NCBI RefSeq assembly: GCF_029016485.1
Contig: NZ_CP092106.1
Location: 2,356,001 to 2,420,000 of the forward strand
Source: Vibrio sp. JC009
GTDB lineage: Bacteria > Pseudomonadota > Gammaproteobacteria > Enterobacterales > Vibrionaceae
Length of the DNA stretch: 64,000 bases
Reading direction: 5' to 3'
Below are positions 1-8,901 of the stretch, in pieces. The translations under genes and the position numbers were made by a program. Within the stretch, counting starts at the first letter, position 1, and the number at the start of each line of letters is the position of its first letter. Under the pieces are notes generated by a model. The model was not told the DNA's origin. It saw only the letters and a list, made by a program, of their open reading frames with translations, and did not search any database.

Positions 1-211
1 CCTCAAAGGAAAGCAGTTCGATTTCCCGGCTAACAGCAGGAATCGCAGGCATCACCGCAAAGGTCACTGCCAGCGCCAGATAGAGACGAAGGCGGGTGGA
101 AACAAAGCGCGCCCCTGTTACCGTCATCACCATAAACATGGCGGATATGCGGGTAAAGGGCCAAAAATAGTTGGCTATCCAGTCCAGTATTATGGTTGTT
201 GGATACTCCAT
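1..211 (-). CDS. fliR: FliR, flagellar export gate protein (N-terminal 70 residues)
   Basis: FliR is an integral membrane protein of the flagellar type III export gate, working with FliP and FliQ under the MS ring. The gene runs off the left edge, so only about 70 residues of roughly 260 are present. The start is ATG at 211, giving MEYPTTIILDWIANYFWPF, followed by hydrophobic segments typical of the family. It begins 8 bp after the fliQ stop, which fits the fliP-fliQ-fliR order. The call rests on this position and on the FliR-like N-terminus. Confidence 0.85.
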   Translation of the reverse strand, partial: MEYPTTIILDWIANYFWPFTRISAMFMVMTVTGARFVSTRLRLYLALAVTFAVMPAIPAVSREIELLSFE

Positions 212-219
212 CAGCCCAC

Positions 220-489
220 CTAATAGAGAACCAGCGGCAGTCTTTCGACCATCTCAAAAAAGAAGCTCATCATCGACTGCGTCATCCAGTGGGCAAAAAA
301 CATCAGAGCAAGCAGAGTCACAATAAGTCTTGGCAAAAAGCTCAGCGTCTGTTCGTTGATTGAGGTCGCGGCCTGGAAGATGGCAACTACCAGACCGATC
401 ATCAGGCTGGGAATAATAATGGCGCAGACCATAACCAGCACCATCCATAATGCATCCCGGAAAATTTCTACAAATACTTCAGGTGTCAT
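220..489 (-). CDS. fliQ: FliQ, flagellar export gate protein
   Basis: FliQ is a small inner-membrane component of the export gate that assembles with FliP and FliR. The product is 89 residues, the usual family length, and starts MTPEVFVEIFRDALWMVL. Two hydrophobic helices are visible, at about residues 12-38 and 50-72. It lies 16 bp after fliP and 8 bp before fliR in the tight minus-strand operon. Nothing unusual was seen. Confidence 0.95.
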   Translation of the reverse strand: MTPEVFVEIFRDALWMVLVMVCAIIIPSLMIGLVVAIFQAATSINEQTLSFLPRLIVTLLALMFFAHWMTQSMMSFFFEMVERLPLVLY

Positions 490-505
490 TATCTATACTC
501 CCCCG

Positions 506-1381
506 CTACAATGCGAAACTGCCCGCAAGGGTGGAAAGAATCAGATTCCAGCCATCCACCAACACAAACAGCATCAGCTTAAACGGCAGCGATACGATCA
601 TTGGCGAAAGCATCATCATACCCATTGCCATCAGTATCGAGGCAACCACAAGGTCGATGATCAGAAACGGCAGGAACAACATAAAGCCTATCTGGAAAGC
701 GGTCTTTAGCTCTGAGGTGATAAACGCCGGAATAAGAACCGCCATGGATACATCTTCAGGGTTCTGGGCATCTGAGCCGGAAATATTAACAAAGGTCTCC
801 AGATCCTTAACCCGGGTCTGCTTTAGCATAAAGCTTTTCATCGGCCCCTGGGCCTGGTCAAACGCCTGTCTGGCACTTATCTCTTCGTTCAGGTAAGGCT
901 GAATGGCTGCGGTGTTTACCCTGTCGAACACCGGGGACATGATGAAAAAAGTAAGGAACATGGCAATACCTATGATCACCTGGTTGGACGGTGTCTGCTG
1001 AAGACCCATTGCCTGGCGCAGAATCGACATCACAACCACAATCCGGGTAAAAGAGGTCATCAGAATAACCATGGCAGGCAGGAAGCCCAGCATGGTCATC
1101 AAAGCCAGAATTTGCAGGTTAACGGAATAGTCTTCGCTGCCATCCGGATTGGTTGTCATGGTCAGCGCCGGAATACCCGCCCCTCCTCCGGAGCGGCTTC
1201 CCAGGGCGACGGTCTGACTGGCACCACTCTCCTTCTCCATCGCAGTTACTGTGATGTTTTCGGCTCCGGTTGCTGTGGCCGGTATTGGTGCTTCCAGCTC
1301 TTCCTGTGCCACCGCAAAAGGGGCTGACAGAAGAAACACAAACGCCGCCAGTAAGGCAGCGATATAGCTATTTATTTTCAT
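506..1381 (-). CDS. fliP: FliP, flagellar export gate protein
   Basis: FliP forms the core of the export gate. The 291-residue product has a cleavable signal peptide (about residues 1-25, ending AVA) and then a polar periplasmic stretch of some 70 residues. The hydrophobic FliP domain follows, with [20 protein letters not shown] near residues 93-112 and further helices to the C-terminus. The N-terminal periplasmic segment is longer than in enterics, as is usual in Vibrio. It overlaps the end of fliO by 14 bp, which suggests translational coupling. Confidence 0.96.
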   Translation of the reverse strand: MKINSYIAALLAAFVFLLSAPFAVAQEELEAPIPATATGAENITVTAMEKESGASQTVALGSRSGGGAGIPALTMTTNPDGSEDYSVNLQILALMTMLGFLPAMVILMTSFTRIVVVMSILRQAMGLQQTPSNQVIIGIAMFLTFFIMSPVFDRVNTAAIQPYLNEEISARQAFDQAQGPMKSFMLKQTRVKDLETFVNISGSDAQNPEDVSMAVLIPAFITSELKTAFQIGFMLFLPFLIIDLVVASILMAMGMMMLSPMIVSLPFKLMLFVLVDGWNLILSTLAGSFAL

Positions 1382-1754
1382 CTTTCTTCAATAACTGTGT
1401 AAGTTGTCTGGCGAAGGGTGAGGTGTCCGTTGCCTGTTCCGTTATCGGTTTATCCAGCCGGGATATCAGATTGATGGACTGGGCAGTTACACCTATCACA
1501 AACTGCTCTTCTCCCACCTGGATAACCGCAATTCGTTCTTTGGCTCCCATGGGCATCTGCCGCACGACTCTGAGATCTTTCTGATTGCCCATCGCTGGCA
1601 GTTGCATTCTTTTCAGTACCCAGGCAAGGCCGAAAATAACACCGATAACCAGAACCAGTGAGCCAAATGTGGTGAGCAGATCCATATCAGGAGCGCCGGC
1701 AGCGTATGCCGGCGTTGCTGATAAAATGCCACTCAGTATCGCAACAGGCCGCAT
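1368..1754 (-). CDS. fliO: FliO, flagellar export apparatus assembly protein
   Basis: FliO helps FliP assemble and is not part of the finished gate. The product is 128 residues, with a possible signal sequence at the N-terminus (ending AYAAGA) and one strong transmembrane helix at about residues 30-48, followed by the cytoplasmic FliO domain. FliO is poorly conserved, so position between fliN and fliP adds much to the call. It starts 1 bp after the fliN stop. Confidence 0.92.
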   Translation of the reverse strand: MRPVAILSGILSATPAYAAGAPDMDLLTTFGSLVLVIGVIFGLAWVLKRMQLPAMGNQKDLRVVRQMPMGAKERIAVIQVGEEQFVIGVTAQSINLISRLDKPITEQATDTSPFARQLTQLLKKDENK

Positions 1755-1755
1755 A

Positions 1756-2163
1756 TTAACGAAGCTTTTTAATTCGTTCTGTCTGGCTGATTACGTCAGT
1801 CAGACGAATACCAAACTTGTCGTTTACCACAACCACTTCACCGTGAGCGATAAGCGTACCGTTAACCATAACGTCCAGCGATTCACCCGCCACCCGGTCC
1901 AGCTCAACTACTGAGCCCTGGTTAAGTTGCAGCAGGTTGCGGATGCTGATTTGCGAACGTCCCACTTCCATGGAGATGGTAACCGGGATGTCCATGATGG
2001 TGTCCAGCTTGCGCCTTTCATCATCACTGATTGGTGTGGAACTGTCTGACAGCTCTTCAAGTGGTGCGACTTCAGCCTCTTCCGCGCCCAGCGCAGCACC
2101 AGGATCTGCACTTAATGCCGCTGCCCATTCGTCCGCCAGTTTTTGATCTTCATTCGGATCCAT
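1756..2163 (-). CDS. fliN: FliN, flagellar motor switch C-ring protein
   Basis: FliN forms the base of the C-ring switch with FliM and FliG and is a docking site for export substrates. The 135-residue product has an acidic, low-complexity N-terminal half (residues 1-55) and a C-terminal SpoA domain from about residue 57. That domain includes the VELDRVAGESLDVMVNG stretch and ends at GIRLTDVISQTERIKKL. Length and domain layout are normal. It is the next gene after fliM, with a gap of about 50 bp. Confidence 0.96.
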   Translation of the reverse strand: MDPNEDQKLADEWAAALSADPGAALGAEEAEVAPLEELSDSSTPISDDERRKLDTIMDIPVTISMEVGRSQISIRNLLQLNQGSVVELDRVAGESLDVMVNGTLIAHGEVVVVNDKFGIRLTDVISQTERIKKLR

Positions 2164-2214
2164 TCGTCACTACCTTTTTTAACCGGCCTGTCATTTAGGA
2201 CAAGACCTTTATCA

Positions 2215-3267
2215 CTACTCTTCGTCAGCCGTTTCAGCGTTTTCGCTGTTCAGCTCCGACATAATATCTTTGCCAAGGAAGGCAATATCACTTTTAACCA
2301 CTTCAGGGCGCTTAATCTTCTCAGAAACCTGAACTGCAATCTTATCTGAAGACTTGCCCAGTTTAACCCTGTAGGTTGGCAGCTCTTCCACAAACATCAC
2401 TGCGTTTTCAGGCATGGTAACCGGAATGATGTCTCCGGACTGCAGCTCCATCAGGTCACGAAGTGAAATATCTTTCTCAAGCAGGTTCACCCGGAAGTTT
2501 ACCGGCACATCCATGATTTCATCACGCAGAGCCGTACTCCAGCGCACATCGGTTTCCATCTTGTCTGACTGAACACCGGCATCGAGAAGTTCACGAATCG
2601 GCTCTACCATGGAGTAAGGCATTACCACGTGGAAGTCACCGCCACCGCCGTCTACCTCGATATGGAATGAACTCACAACAATCACTTCCGTCGGGCTTAC
2701 GATGTTCGCCATACTCGGGTTAACTTCTGAGTCCAGATATTCGAACTCTACGCCCATTACCGGCGACCATGCCTCTTTGTAGTCAGCAAATACAATCTTA
2801 AGCAGCAGTTGGATAATCCGGCGTTCTGTTGGGGTAAATTCCCGCCCTTCGATTTTAGCGTGGAATCGTCCGTCACCACCAAAGAAGTTCTCCACCAGGA
2901 TAAAGACCAGACGCGCTTCCATGGTAATCAGCGCCGTACCTTTCAGCGGCCTGAATCTCACCATGTTCAGACTGGTCGGTACATACAGAGTATTCTGGTA
3001 TTCACCGAACTTCATCATCTGAACGCCGTTGATGGATACCTCTGCCGTTTTTCGCAGCATATTGAACAGGCTGATACGCATATGGCGCGCAAAGCGTTCA
3101 TTGATAAGCTCCAGGGTCGGCATACGACCACGGACAATCCGGTCCTGAGATGAGAAATCGAAGGTGACCGCACCTTCGGATTCCTCCAGAAACTCTTCTT
3201 CTTCATCGACGTCGTCAACACCGTGTAAGAGCGCGTCAATTTCGTCCTGGGTTAATAGATCAGTCAC
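2215..3267 (-). CDS. fliM: FliM, flagellar motor switch protein
   Basis: FliM binds phospho-CheY and reverses motor rotation. The 350-residue product starts MTDLLTQDEIDALLHGVDD, which contains the conserved LLTQDEIDALL CheY-P-binding peptide. A CheC-like middle domain follows, with the GG(D/G) motif (FFGGDGR, about residues 128-134), and then a C-terminal SpoA domain similar to FliN. The gene lies between fliL (8 bp upstream) and fliN. It is a clear family member of normal length. Confidence 0.97.
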   Translation of the reverse strand: MTDLLTQDEIDALLHGVDDVDEEEEFLEESEGAVTFDFSSQDRIVRGRMPTLELINERFARHMRISLFNMLRKTAEVSINGVQMMKFGEYQNTLYVPTSLNMVRFRPLKGTALITMEARLVFILVENFFGGDGRFHAKIEGREFTPTERRIIQLLLKIVFADYKEAWSPVMGVEFEYLDSEVNPSMANIVSPTEVIVVSSFHIEVDGGGGDFHVVMPYSMVEPIRELLDAGVQSDKMETDVRWSTALRDEIMDVPVNFRVNLLEKDISLRDLMELQSGDIIPVTMPENAVMFVEELPTYRVKLGKSSDKIAVQVSEKIKRPEVVKSDIAFLGKDIMSELNSENAETADEE

Positions 3268-3274
3268 GTGATTC

Positions 3275-3784
3275 CTATTGAATTACAAAATCGGTAAAGA
3301 GCACTTTTTCAATCACAGGCTGACCCACGACCTCATTCAGGGTAGCGCGGATATCTTCCGTCGCCTGATCACGCAGCAAAGTCCGGCCTGTCGGCGTTCT
3401 TAGCTGTTCCACTGTTGCGGTACCAAAGGTATTTAACAGTGTGCTTTCAACCAATGGTGAGTGATGCCTTGCTAAATCTTCGTTGTCGGTTCCCCGAACC
3501 ATCAACTGCACTTTTATCTGAACCAGCCTGTCTCTTTGCTTACCGGGAGCATTAAACAGAAACGGCTGCGGGATATTTACGTAAGAAGCAGGTTCTGGCA
3601 ACGCATTGGCTGGCCCGGCCTCAGCCTCTTCTGCCACCTCCGGCTCATCGGAACCCATCAGAAAGAAAGCCGCACCGCCACCACCGGCAAGTAAAACCAC
3701 CACAGCAATAATGATAATCAGAAGTTTGCTTTTCCCTTTGGGTGCTTCGCCTTCGCCGCCTTCTTTGTTTTCTTCTTCAGCCAT
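3275..3784 (-). CDS. fliL: FliL, flagellar basal-body/stator-associated protein
   Basis: FliL is a single-pass inner-membrane protein that surrounds the stators and supports torque. The product is 169 residues, with a charged cytoplasmic N-terminus, one transmembrane helix (about 21-43, LLIIIIAVVVLLAGGGGAAF) and a periplasmic domain ending in the conserved KVLFTDFVIQ. Start codon and length are typical. A palindromic element lies in the gap to fliK upstream. Confidence 0.95.
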   Translation of the reverse strand: MAEEENKEGGEGEAPKGKSKLLIIIIAVVVLLAGGGGAAFFLMGSDEPEVAEEAEAGPANALPEPASYVNIPQPFLFNAPGKQRDRLVQIKVQLMVRGTDNEDLARHHSPLVESTLLNTFGTATVEQLRTPTGRTLLRDQATEDIRATLNEVVGQPVIEKVLFTDFVIQ

Positions 3785-3812
3785 AATATTCCCTAACTGA
3801 TTAATAATGTTT

Positions 3813-3870
3813 CGTTATTCAGGAGGTTCCCTCCAAGGCGAACCTCAAACGTTTTATACACTGAATAACG
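3813..3870. repeat. Nested palindromic element between fliK and fliL
   Basis: CGTTATTCAG (3813-3822) and CTGAATAACG (3861-3870) are perfect 10-bp inverted arms. Inside them GAGGTTC (3823-3829) pairs with GAACCTC (3840-3846). No U-tract follows on either strand, so it is not an ordinary terminator. It may be a REP-like repeat or a transcript-stabilising hairpin inside the fli operon. Confidence 0.6.
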
Positions 3871-3889
3871 GAATTAGAATATAAAAATA

Positions 3890-5908
3890 TTAAGCGTAAT
3901 AACTGATTCCATCATCTTTTGCCGCAATATTCACATCAAGATTGATGCTTTCATCAAGGTTTGCCTCATCACCGCCTGTCAGACCGTCTGATCCACCGTT
4001 ACCGGATGAGCCATTTCCCATGGCATATTGCTTCTGCTGCTGACCGGAATTCTGCTGATGAACCGATGAATCACCTAACTGAACACCCTGCTGGGACAGC
4101 ATTTCTCTCAGCCTTGGCATCGCATGTTCAATCATCTCACGGGCCTGCTGGTTGGATACGGTAAACTGCACCGACGCCATATCACCATTCATGGACATAC
4201 GAATCTGCATTCTGCCCAGCTCCGGCGGGTCCAGACGTATATCAACGTTTTTCAGGTTCTTTGACAGCATGATCTGAACACGTTCCGCTAACTGCTCTGC
4301 GCCGGCTTCTTTCGTCGCTAACTGCAATGGCGACTGCTGGATTGCCTGCTGAACCTCACTTCTCACCTGCGCCTGATGAACGCCCTGCTGAGAAGTCAGT
4401 CCGGCAAGTTGCTGGGACAGATCTTTATCTTTGTCTGATGAACCTTTTGCGGCAGCCAGACCTCCTGCCGCTCCCAGGGCCAGAGCAGACGCATCAACAG
4501 CTGCCTTGCCCGCCAGCGGCGCTGACTGGGACTGCTGAAGCACCGTTTGTGCCATGGCGTTATTCTGCATTGCTGCTGCGCTCAGCTCAGGAGAAACATG
4601 CTGAAGGTTATTTTGCACTGCTGCTCTCTCTGCCCCCTGACTTAAAGCCTGCGCCTGAGCCTGCTGCAACTGCTGATGCAGTTGTTGATTCTGAAGATGA
4701 TTCACCTGTGGCTGAGCCGCTTTCACCATTTCAGGAGCGACTTTAACTGCATTCTCAGCCGTGCCAGCTCCCCAGTTTATCTGCGCCATTGCCGCCAGCT
4801 CTTCTTCTGTCAGCATCTGAGGGTCAACGGCTTCGTTTATCTGAACCGCTTCCTGCATCACCTGGCCAGCGGCTAATGCATCTGCTGACTGCACAGACGG
4901 GCTGTCCTGGGCTGCAGTTGCCAGAGCCGCTCCCACACCGACCGCTGTTGCTGTTTTGGCGGTATCCCAGACCAACTTGCTATTTGGTGGCTGCTCACCT
5001 TCATTTTTTATCTGATCGGCCTGAAGCTGTTTTAAAGCAGCAATTTCGCTTTCGCTCAGATCGGCAACCTTAAGCTCCGGATTTTCCTCCAGCACTTTCG
5101 CAACCTTCAGGCTGCTCAGCTCTTTGTTAAGCTGTTGCGCCGCTTCCTGCTCAGGCACTTCACCTTCTATTGCCTTACCATCTTCTATCGCAGACTGGAA
5201 AACGGCTTTCAGGTTATCTATCTTCTCTGCCTGAGCTGCTTTCAGCTCTTCAGGGCTTAAATCTGACTCTTCCGGAGTTTCCTGCTCAACCGCTTTAATG
5301 TATTTCGACAACAGAGGATCTGACTCAATCAGTTTCTCTACTGTAGTCTGTTTAGCTTCCTGCCCGGACGTTTCTGCCAGCTTGCTTTCTGACTGTGGCA
5401 ACGCCTTGCCGGATACTTCTGTCTGTGACGGTTTTTCAGTTTGCAATGCCTGACTGGACTCATCCAGTCTTTCCAGCAGAGCACTGCCTTCACTCATCGC
5501 TTTCGTCACTTCCGGATCAACAGGCTTTTTCTCTGCCGAAACCTCTGCGCCTGATTTCTTCGTTTCAGCAGACTCACCTGATGTCTTAGCAACCAGCTCT
5601 GCGTCTTCTCCTTCAACGGACTCGCCTTCAAGCTTCTCGCCCTCTTCACCGCCTTCAAGCTCCAGCAGTTCATCGACACTTTCGGCTTTGACTTCAGATT
5701 TAGAAAGCTCAGCTTCAGAAACTTCAGCCCCTTCGGCTGAAACCTCTTCTCCGCCTTCCGTTTCTGAACCTCCGAAGACAGAGCTTAAAACACTAAGAAA
5801 GCCCTCTGATTCAGAGGCTTCACCTGATGATTGGGTATTCCCTGCCCCCGTCTGTAAAAGAGCAGATGTTTTGCCAACCTCGGCAACTGAAAGGGAAGTT
5901 TGGTTCAT
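3890..5908 (-). CDS. fliK: FliK, flagellar hook-length control protein
   Basis: FliK measures hook length and switches export specificity to filament proteins. The product has 672 residues. The long N-terminal part is rich in Glu, Ser, Ala and Gln and low in complexity. The C-terminal domain (about 525-625) carries the FliK signature LDPPELGRMQIRM near the export-switch core, followed by a Gln/Gly/Ser-rich tail. Large size and acidic repeats in the N-terminal half are normal for Vibrio FliK. It is separated from fliJ by an unusually long 393-bp gap containing palindromic elements. Confidence 0.93.
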   Translation of the reverse strand: MNQTSLSVAEVGKTSALLQTGAGNTQSSGEASESEGFLSVLSSVFGGSETEGGEEVSAEGAEVSEAELSKSEVKAESVDELLELEGGEEGEKLEGESVEGEDAELVAKTSGESAETKKSGAEVSAEKKPVDPEVTKAMSEGSALLERLDESSQALQTEKPSQTEVSGKALPQSESKLAETSGQEAKQTTVEKLIESDPLLSKYIKAVEQETPEESDLSPEELKAAQAEKIDNLKAVFQSAIEDGKAIEGEVPEQEAAQQLNKELSSLKVAKVLEENPELKVADLSESEIAALKQLQADQIKNEGEQPPNSKLVWDTAKTATAVGVGAALATAAQDSPSVQSADALAAGQVMQEAVQINEAVDPQMLTEEELAAMAQINWGAGTAENAVKVAPEMVKAAQPQVNHLQNQQLHQQLQQAQAQALSQGAERAAVQNNLQHVSPELSAAAMQNNAMAQTVLQQSQSAPLAGKAAVDASALALGAAGGLAAAKGSSDKDKDLSQQLAGLTSQQGVHQAQVRSEVQQAIQQSPLQLATKEAGAEQLAERVQIMLSKNLKNVDIRLDPPELGRMQIRMSMNGDMASVQFTVSNQQAREMIEHAMPRLREMLSQQGVQLGDSSVHQQNSGQQQKQYAMGNGSSGNGGSDGLTGGDEANLDESINLDVNIAAKDDGISYYA

Positions 5909-6040
5909 AAGATCAGTCTCACATCAGGTTTATTTATACCGCAGCAGAACCGGCAGATTTTGCCGCTCTGATACTCCTGATGAGGAATCTGCAAGTTTCG
6001 AGCCATTTTGAATACTGCTGTTGGGGTAACTTATGATCTC

Positions 6041-6066
6041 GTTCCCATGCTCCGGCGTGGGAATGC
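6041..6066. repeat. Short palindromic repeat (TTCCCATGC/GCGTGGGAA type)
   Basis: The sequence GTTCCCATGCTCCGGCGTGG, continuing to GAATGC, forms a hairpin of TTCCCATGC with GCGTGGGAA (one G-T wobble) and a 4-base loop. Similar 'GTTCCCACGCTCC...GTGGGAATGC' palindromes are, from memory, dispersed intergenic repeats in gammaproteobacteria. It sits in the fliJ-fliK gap. The call as a dispersed repeat is inferred because other genome copies cannot be seen here. Confidence 0.55.
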
Positions 6067-6157
6067 ATACCGTAGTAGAATATTTACGCATATCACTACT
6101 TATTGCGAGTCAGTAACTGAGCCTTCTCCACTTTTCTTTTGGCTCCGGGAAAGCCAA

Positions 6158-6245
6158 TGGGTACCGAACACAGACACGCTGCAAGTACATCCATGTAGCT
6201 CGATCTCGCCATCCATGGCGAGGACGGTCTGCTTATCGGTACCCA
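6158..6245. repeat. MITE-like structured palindromic element in the fliJ-fliK gap
   Basis: Perfect 10-bp terminal inverted repeats TGGGTACCGA (6158-6167) and TCGGTACCCA (6236-6245) enclose two further palindromes. These are TACAT-CC-ATGTA (6186-6197) and CTCGCCAT-CC-ATGGCGAG (6205-6222). The whole 88-bp unit could fold into a branched structure. It carries no gene and looks like a small non-autonomous mobile repeat. The rest of the 393-bp gap (5909-6301) shows no convincing coding sequence. Confidence 0.6.
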
Positions 6246-6301
6246 TCAGCTTCCCCTATGAAGTCGCTGTCTGACCATCTGCATTGCAATATTTCTGAGA
6301 T

Positions 6302-6745
6302 TTAATGATGACTTTTTCGTCTTGCATAACTCAAAGTAGAAAACTCATCCATCTGCTTCTGCTCCTGCTTATCCAAAAGCTTCTGCTTCTCGGTTTTCTT
6401 CTTCTCTATCATCCACTCATAGGAGCGGCGCTGCTTGCGCATTTCAAGCCAGTATTCCTGACAGTTTTCCACCTGAGACTTAAAGTGGCCTTCCGCTTCT
6501 TTCTGCTTTTTCAGGGTCTCATCAAGCTGAGTTAAAAAGCGGTTAAGGTGACCGTACTCACTGGCAGACAGGCCCTTCTGACCTCTTTCCACCAGCTGCT
6601 TACAGTAATCAAGCCGGTACTGCTCAATCTGTTTCAGCTGTACATAGTAGTTATCCAGTTCAGCCCGGGCATTGTTTAACGCAAGAACCGCCTGATCTTC
6701 CTTCTCTTTGGCCTGCTCAAGCAGGAAGTCCATTGCATTCTCCAT
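6302..6745 (-). CDS. fliJ: FliJ, flagellar export chaperone/ATPase stalk
   Basis: FliJ is a coiled-coil protein that sits in the FliI ATPase ring like a rotor stalk and couples it to the export gate. The 147-residue product is almost entirely helical and highly charged (many Lys, Glu, Gln), with heptad character throughout, as expected for FliJ. It starts 6 bp after the fliI stop. Primary-sequence conservation in this family is low, so the call leans on the coiled coil, length and operon position. Confidence 0.92.
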   Translation of the reverse strand: MENAMDFLLEQAKEKEDQAVLALNNARAELDNYYVQLKQIEQYRLDYCKQLVERGQKGLSASEYGHLNRFLTQLDETLKKQKEAEGHFKSQVENCQEYWLEMRKQRRSYEWMIEKKKTEKQKLLDKQEQKQMDEFSTLSYARRKSHH

Positions 6746-6751
6746 CCGCTA

Positions 6752-8077
6752 TTATCCTCCCGGCTGCAATATACTCTTGAGCATATTGACGCACATATCG
6801 TAAGGAACAGACTCTTTCATGCTCTGTTGCAGATACTGGTCCAGCGTCGGTTTTATGGTAAAGGCGCTGTCGATAGCCGGATCGGTTCCCGGCTTGTAGG
6901 CACCGATAGAAACCAGATCCTGATTTTTACGGCAGATGGAAAGAACCTGACGAACGGCTTTGGACATAAGCACATGTTCATCGGTGGTGATCTGCGGCAT
7001 AACCCGGCTCACAGACTTCTCAACATCGATTGCCGGATAGTGGCCGGCATCTGCCATTTCACGGGAAAGAACAATGTGACCATCGAGTATTGCACGGGAT
7101 GCGTCGGCAATGGGGTCCTGAAGGTCATCACCTTCTGTCAGCACCGTAAAGAAGGCGGTAATCGAGCCCTGATCCGGGCTGCCGTTACCGGCACGTTCCA
7201 CCAGAGCAGGCAGTTTGGCAAATACGGAAGGCGGATAACCCTTGGTTGCCGGTGGCTCACCCACGGACAGAGCAATTTCACGCTGCGCCTGGGCAAAACG
7301 GGTCAGGGAATCCATTAACAAAAGCACATCCAGTCCCTGATCACGGAAATATTCAGCGATAGTCAGGGCGGTCTGGCAGCCTTTCAGCCGCATCAGAGGT
7401 GAAGAGTCCGCAGGAGCGGCAACCACCACCGAGCGCCTTCTGCCATCTTCACCCAAAATTTCTTCGATAAATTCTTTTACTTCTCGTCCACGCTCACCAA
7501 TCAGGCCAACAACAACGACCTGAGCCGTGGTTCCTCTGGTCATCATGCCAAGGGTGACCGATTTACCCACACCTGAACCGGCAAACAGACCTATACGCTG
7601 GCCTTTGCCTACGGTAAGCAAGCCATTAATCGCCTTAAGACCAACATCAAGGGGTTCAGAAATAGGCTTTCGTAGCAACGGGTTCATTGGATCTGAACTG
7701 AAAGAAGCGGTTTGCTCGGTATAGATATCGCCCAGACCATCAATGGGATTACCCACACCGTCAATCACCCGGCCAAGCAGTTCCATACCCACAGGCAGTC
7801 CGCCTTCGCCGGTTACAGGCGTCACTTTTGCGCCGGGAAGAACGCCGCTGATCTGCTCGCTGGGCATCAAAAACAGGTTATCACCGGAAAAGCCGACTAC
7901 TTCCGCTTCCATCTCGCCGGACAGAGTTTCCACCTTACACAAGCTGCCGATAGGCGCTTTACAACCTGTCGCTTCCAGTGTCAGACCCACAACTCGAACC
8001 AGTTTGCCGGCTGCAATAGCGCGGGTTTTAAGGCCAGTAGTTTTGTACTGGGAAAGACGGTCAGCCAGCGCCAGCAT
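6752..8077 (-). CDS. fliI: FliI, flagellum-specific export ATPase
   Basis: FliI is the soluble ATPase of flagellar protein export, related to F1 beta. The 441-residue product has an N-terminal beta-barrel domain, a Walker A P-loop GSGVGKS at 167-173, and a Walker B region around [10 protein letters not shown] followed by RFAQAQREI. The C-terminal domain ends [11 protein letters not shown]. Length is normal. Its ATG overlaps the fliH stop as TAATG, so the two are translationally coupled. Confidence 0.97.
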   Translation of the reverse strand: MLALADRLSQYKTTGLKTRAIAAGKLVRVVGLTLEATGCKAPIGSLCKVETLSGEMEAEVVGFSGDNLFLMPSEQISGVLPGAKVTPVTGEGGLPVGMELLGRVIDGVGNPIDGLGDIYTEQTASFSSDPMNPLLRKPISEPLDVGLKAINGLLTVGKGQRIGLFAGSGVGKSVTLGMMTRGTTAQVVVVGLIGERGREVKEFIEEILGEDGRRRSVVVAAPADSSPLMRLKGCQTALTIAEYFRDQGLDVLLLMDSLTRFAQAQREIALSVGEPPATKGYPPSVFAKLPALVERAGNGSPDQGSITAFFTVLTEGDDLQDPIADASRAILDGHIVLSREMADAGHYPAIDVEKSVSRVMPQITTDEHVLMSKAVRQVLSICRKNQDLVSIGAYKPGTDPAIDSAFTIKPTLDQYLQQSMKESVPYDMCVNMLKSILQPGG

Positions 8078-8880
8078 TACTCACTCCCCTGATGGCGGTT
8101 CACACCGCAAAAAGAGTGGAGCACCGAACGGATACGTTCTTCCATTTTATAGCTTACGCTGGATTCACCCGCTTCTATCTGTACATCACCACGGTTAAGT
8201 GAAGGCTCACTAACCAGAGTCCAGTTGCGAAAAGCAAGCTCATCGTTACCATAAGCAGACTGGACAATTTCCGCATCTTCGGGATTCAGTTTAAGAGTAA
8301 TGTCATGGCCTGAAATTGGCAGAGCCTCTACCGACTCTTTGATGGTATCGAGAATAATCTGAGGATTGGTCTGCACTTCTACATGCACCACTTCTTTGGT
8401 CAGAGCCAGAACCATGTCAACAAGCTGACGCTCAACCTGAGAATTCATAAGCTCAAGAGGCTGGGCAAACTGATTGGCAAGTTCAACAAAGTGCTGAACC
8501 TGAGTATTGATATGCTCCTGACCGGCAGTCACACCATCAGTCATGCCTTTTTCAAGGCCTTCAGCATGGCCCTCTTCCAGACCTTTGGCTTTACCTTTCT
8601 CAAAGCCCTGGTTAAAGCCTGCTTCCTGTCCCTGCTGCAAACCTTCCTGATAGGCCTGTTGTTTGATTGCTTCAACGTCTTCAGCGGTCAGCTCCACCGC
8701 CTCTTCAACATGCTGAGGCTCTTCGAAGTCGGGAATCCAGCCGGGATCGTAATTAAATGCCGTCTGCTTGGCGTTTTTCTGGCTTTCTGCGGTGTAGTCA
8801 GGTACGCCCCACTTCTCCGGTTTAATATCTGAGCCGTCCTCATCCGGACGCAAAAAACCGCGTTTACGCTCTAAAGACAT
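8077..8880 (-). CDS. fliH: FliH, flagellar export ATPase regulator
   Basis: FliH binds FliI, restrains its activity and tethers it to the C-ring. The product has 267 residues. The middle carries the FliH hallmark of GxxxG-type repeats ([20 protein letters not shown] and following, about 84-125). The C-terminal domain resembles the V/F-ATPase stalk and ends before the fliI overlap. The N-terminal region is charged and contains WGVPDY and WIPDF, consistent with membrane/C-ring docking segments. Genes fliG and fliI flank it. Confidence 0.94.
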   Translation of the reverse strand: MSLERKRGFLRPDEDGSDIKPEKWGVPDYTAESQKNAKQTAFNYDPGWIPDFEEPQHVEEAVELTAEDVEAIKQQAYQEGLQQGQEAGFNQGFEKGKAKGLEEGHAEGLEKGMTDGVTAGQEHINTQVQHFVELANQFAQPLELMNSQVERQLVDMVLALTKEVVHVEVQTNPQIILDTIKESVEALPISGHDITLKLNPEDAEIVQSAYGNDELAFRNWTLVSEPSLNRGDVQIEAGESSVSYKMEERIRSVLHSFCGVNRHQGSE

Positions 8881-8901
8881 AGGGTTACCTTCTTAAATCT
8901 G

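Noticed and set aside
4327..4746. 139-codon plus-strand open frame inside fliK
   Set aside because: Shadow of the Gln/Ala/Leu-rich fliK coding sequence, with no ribosome site or family likeness.
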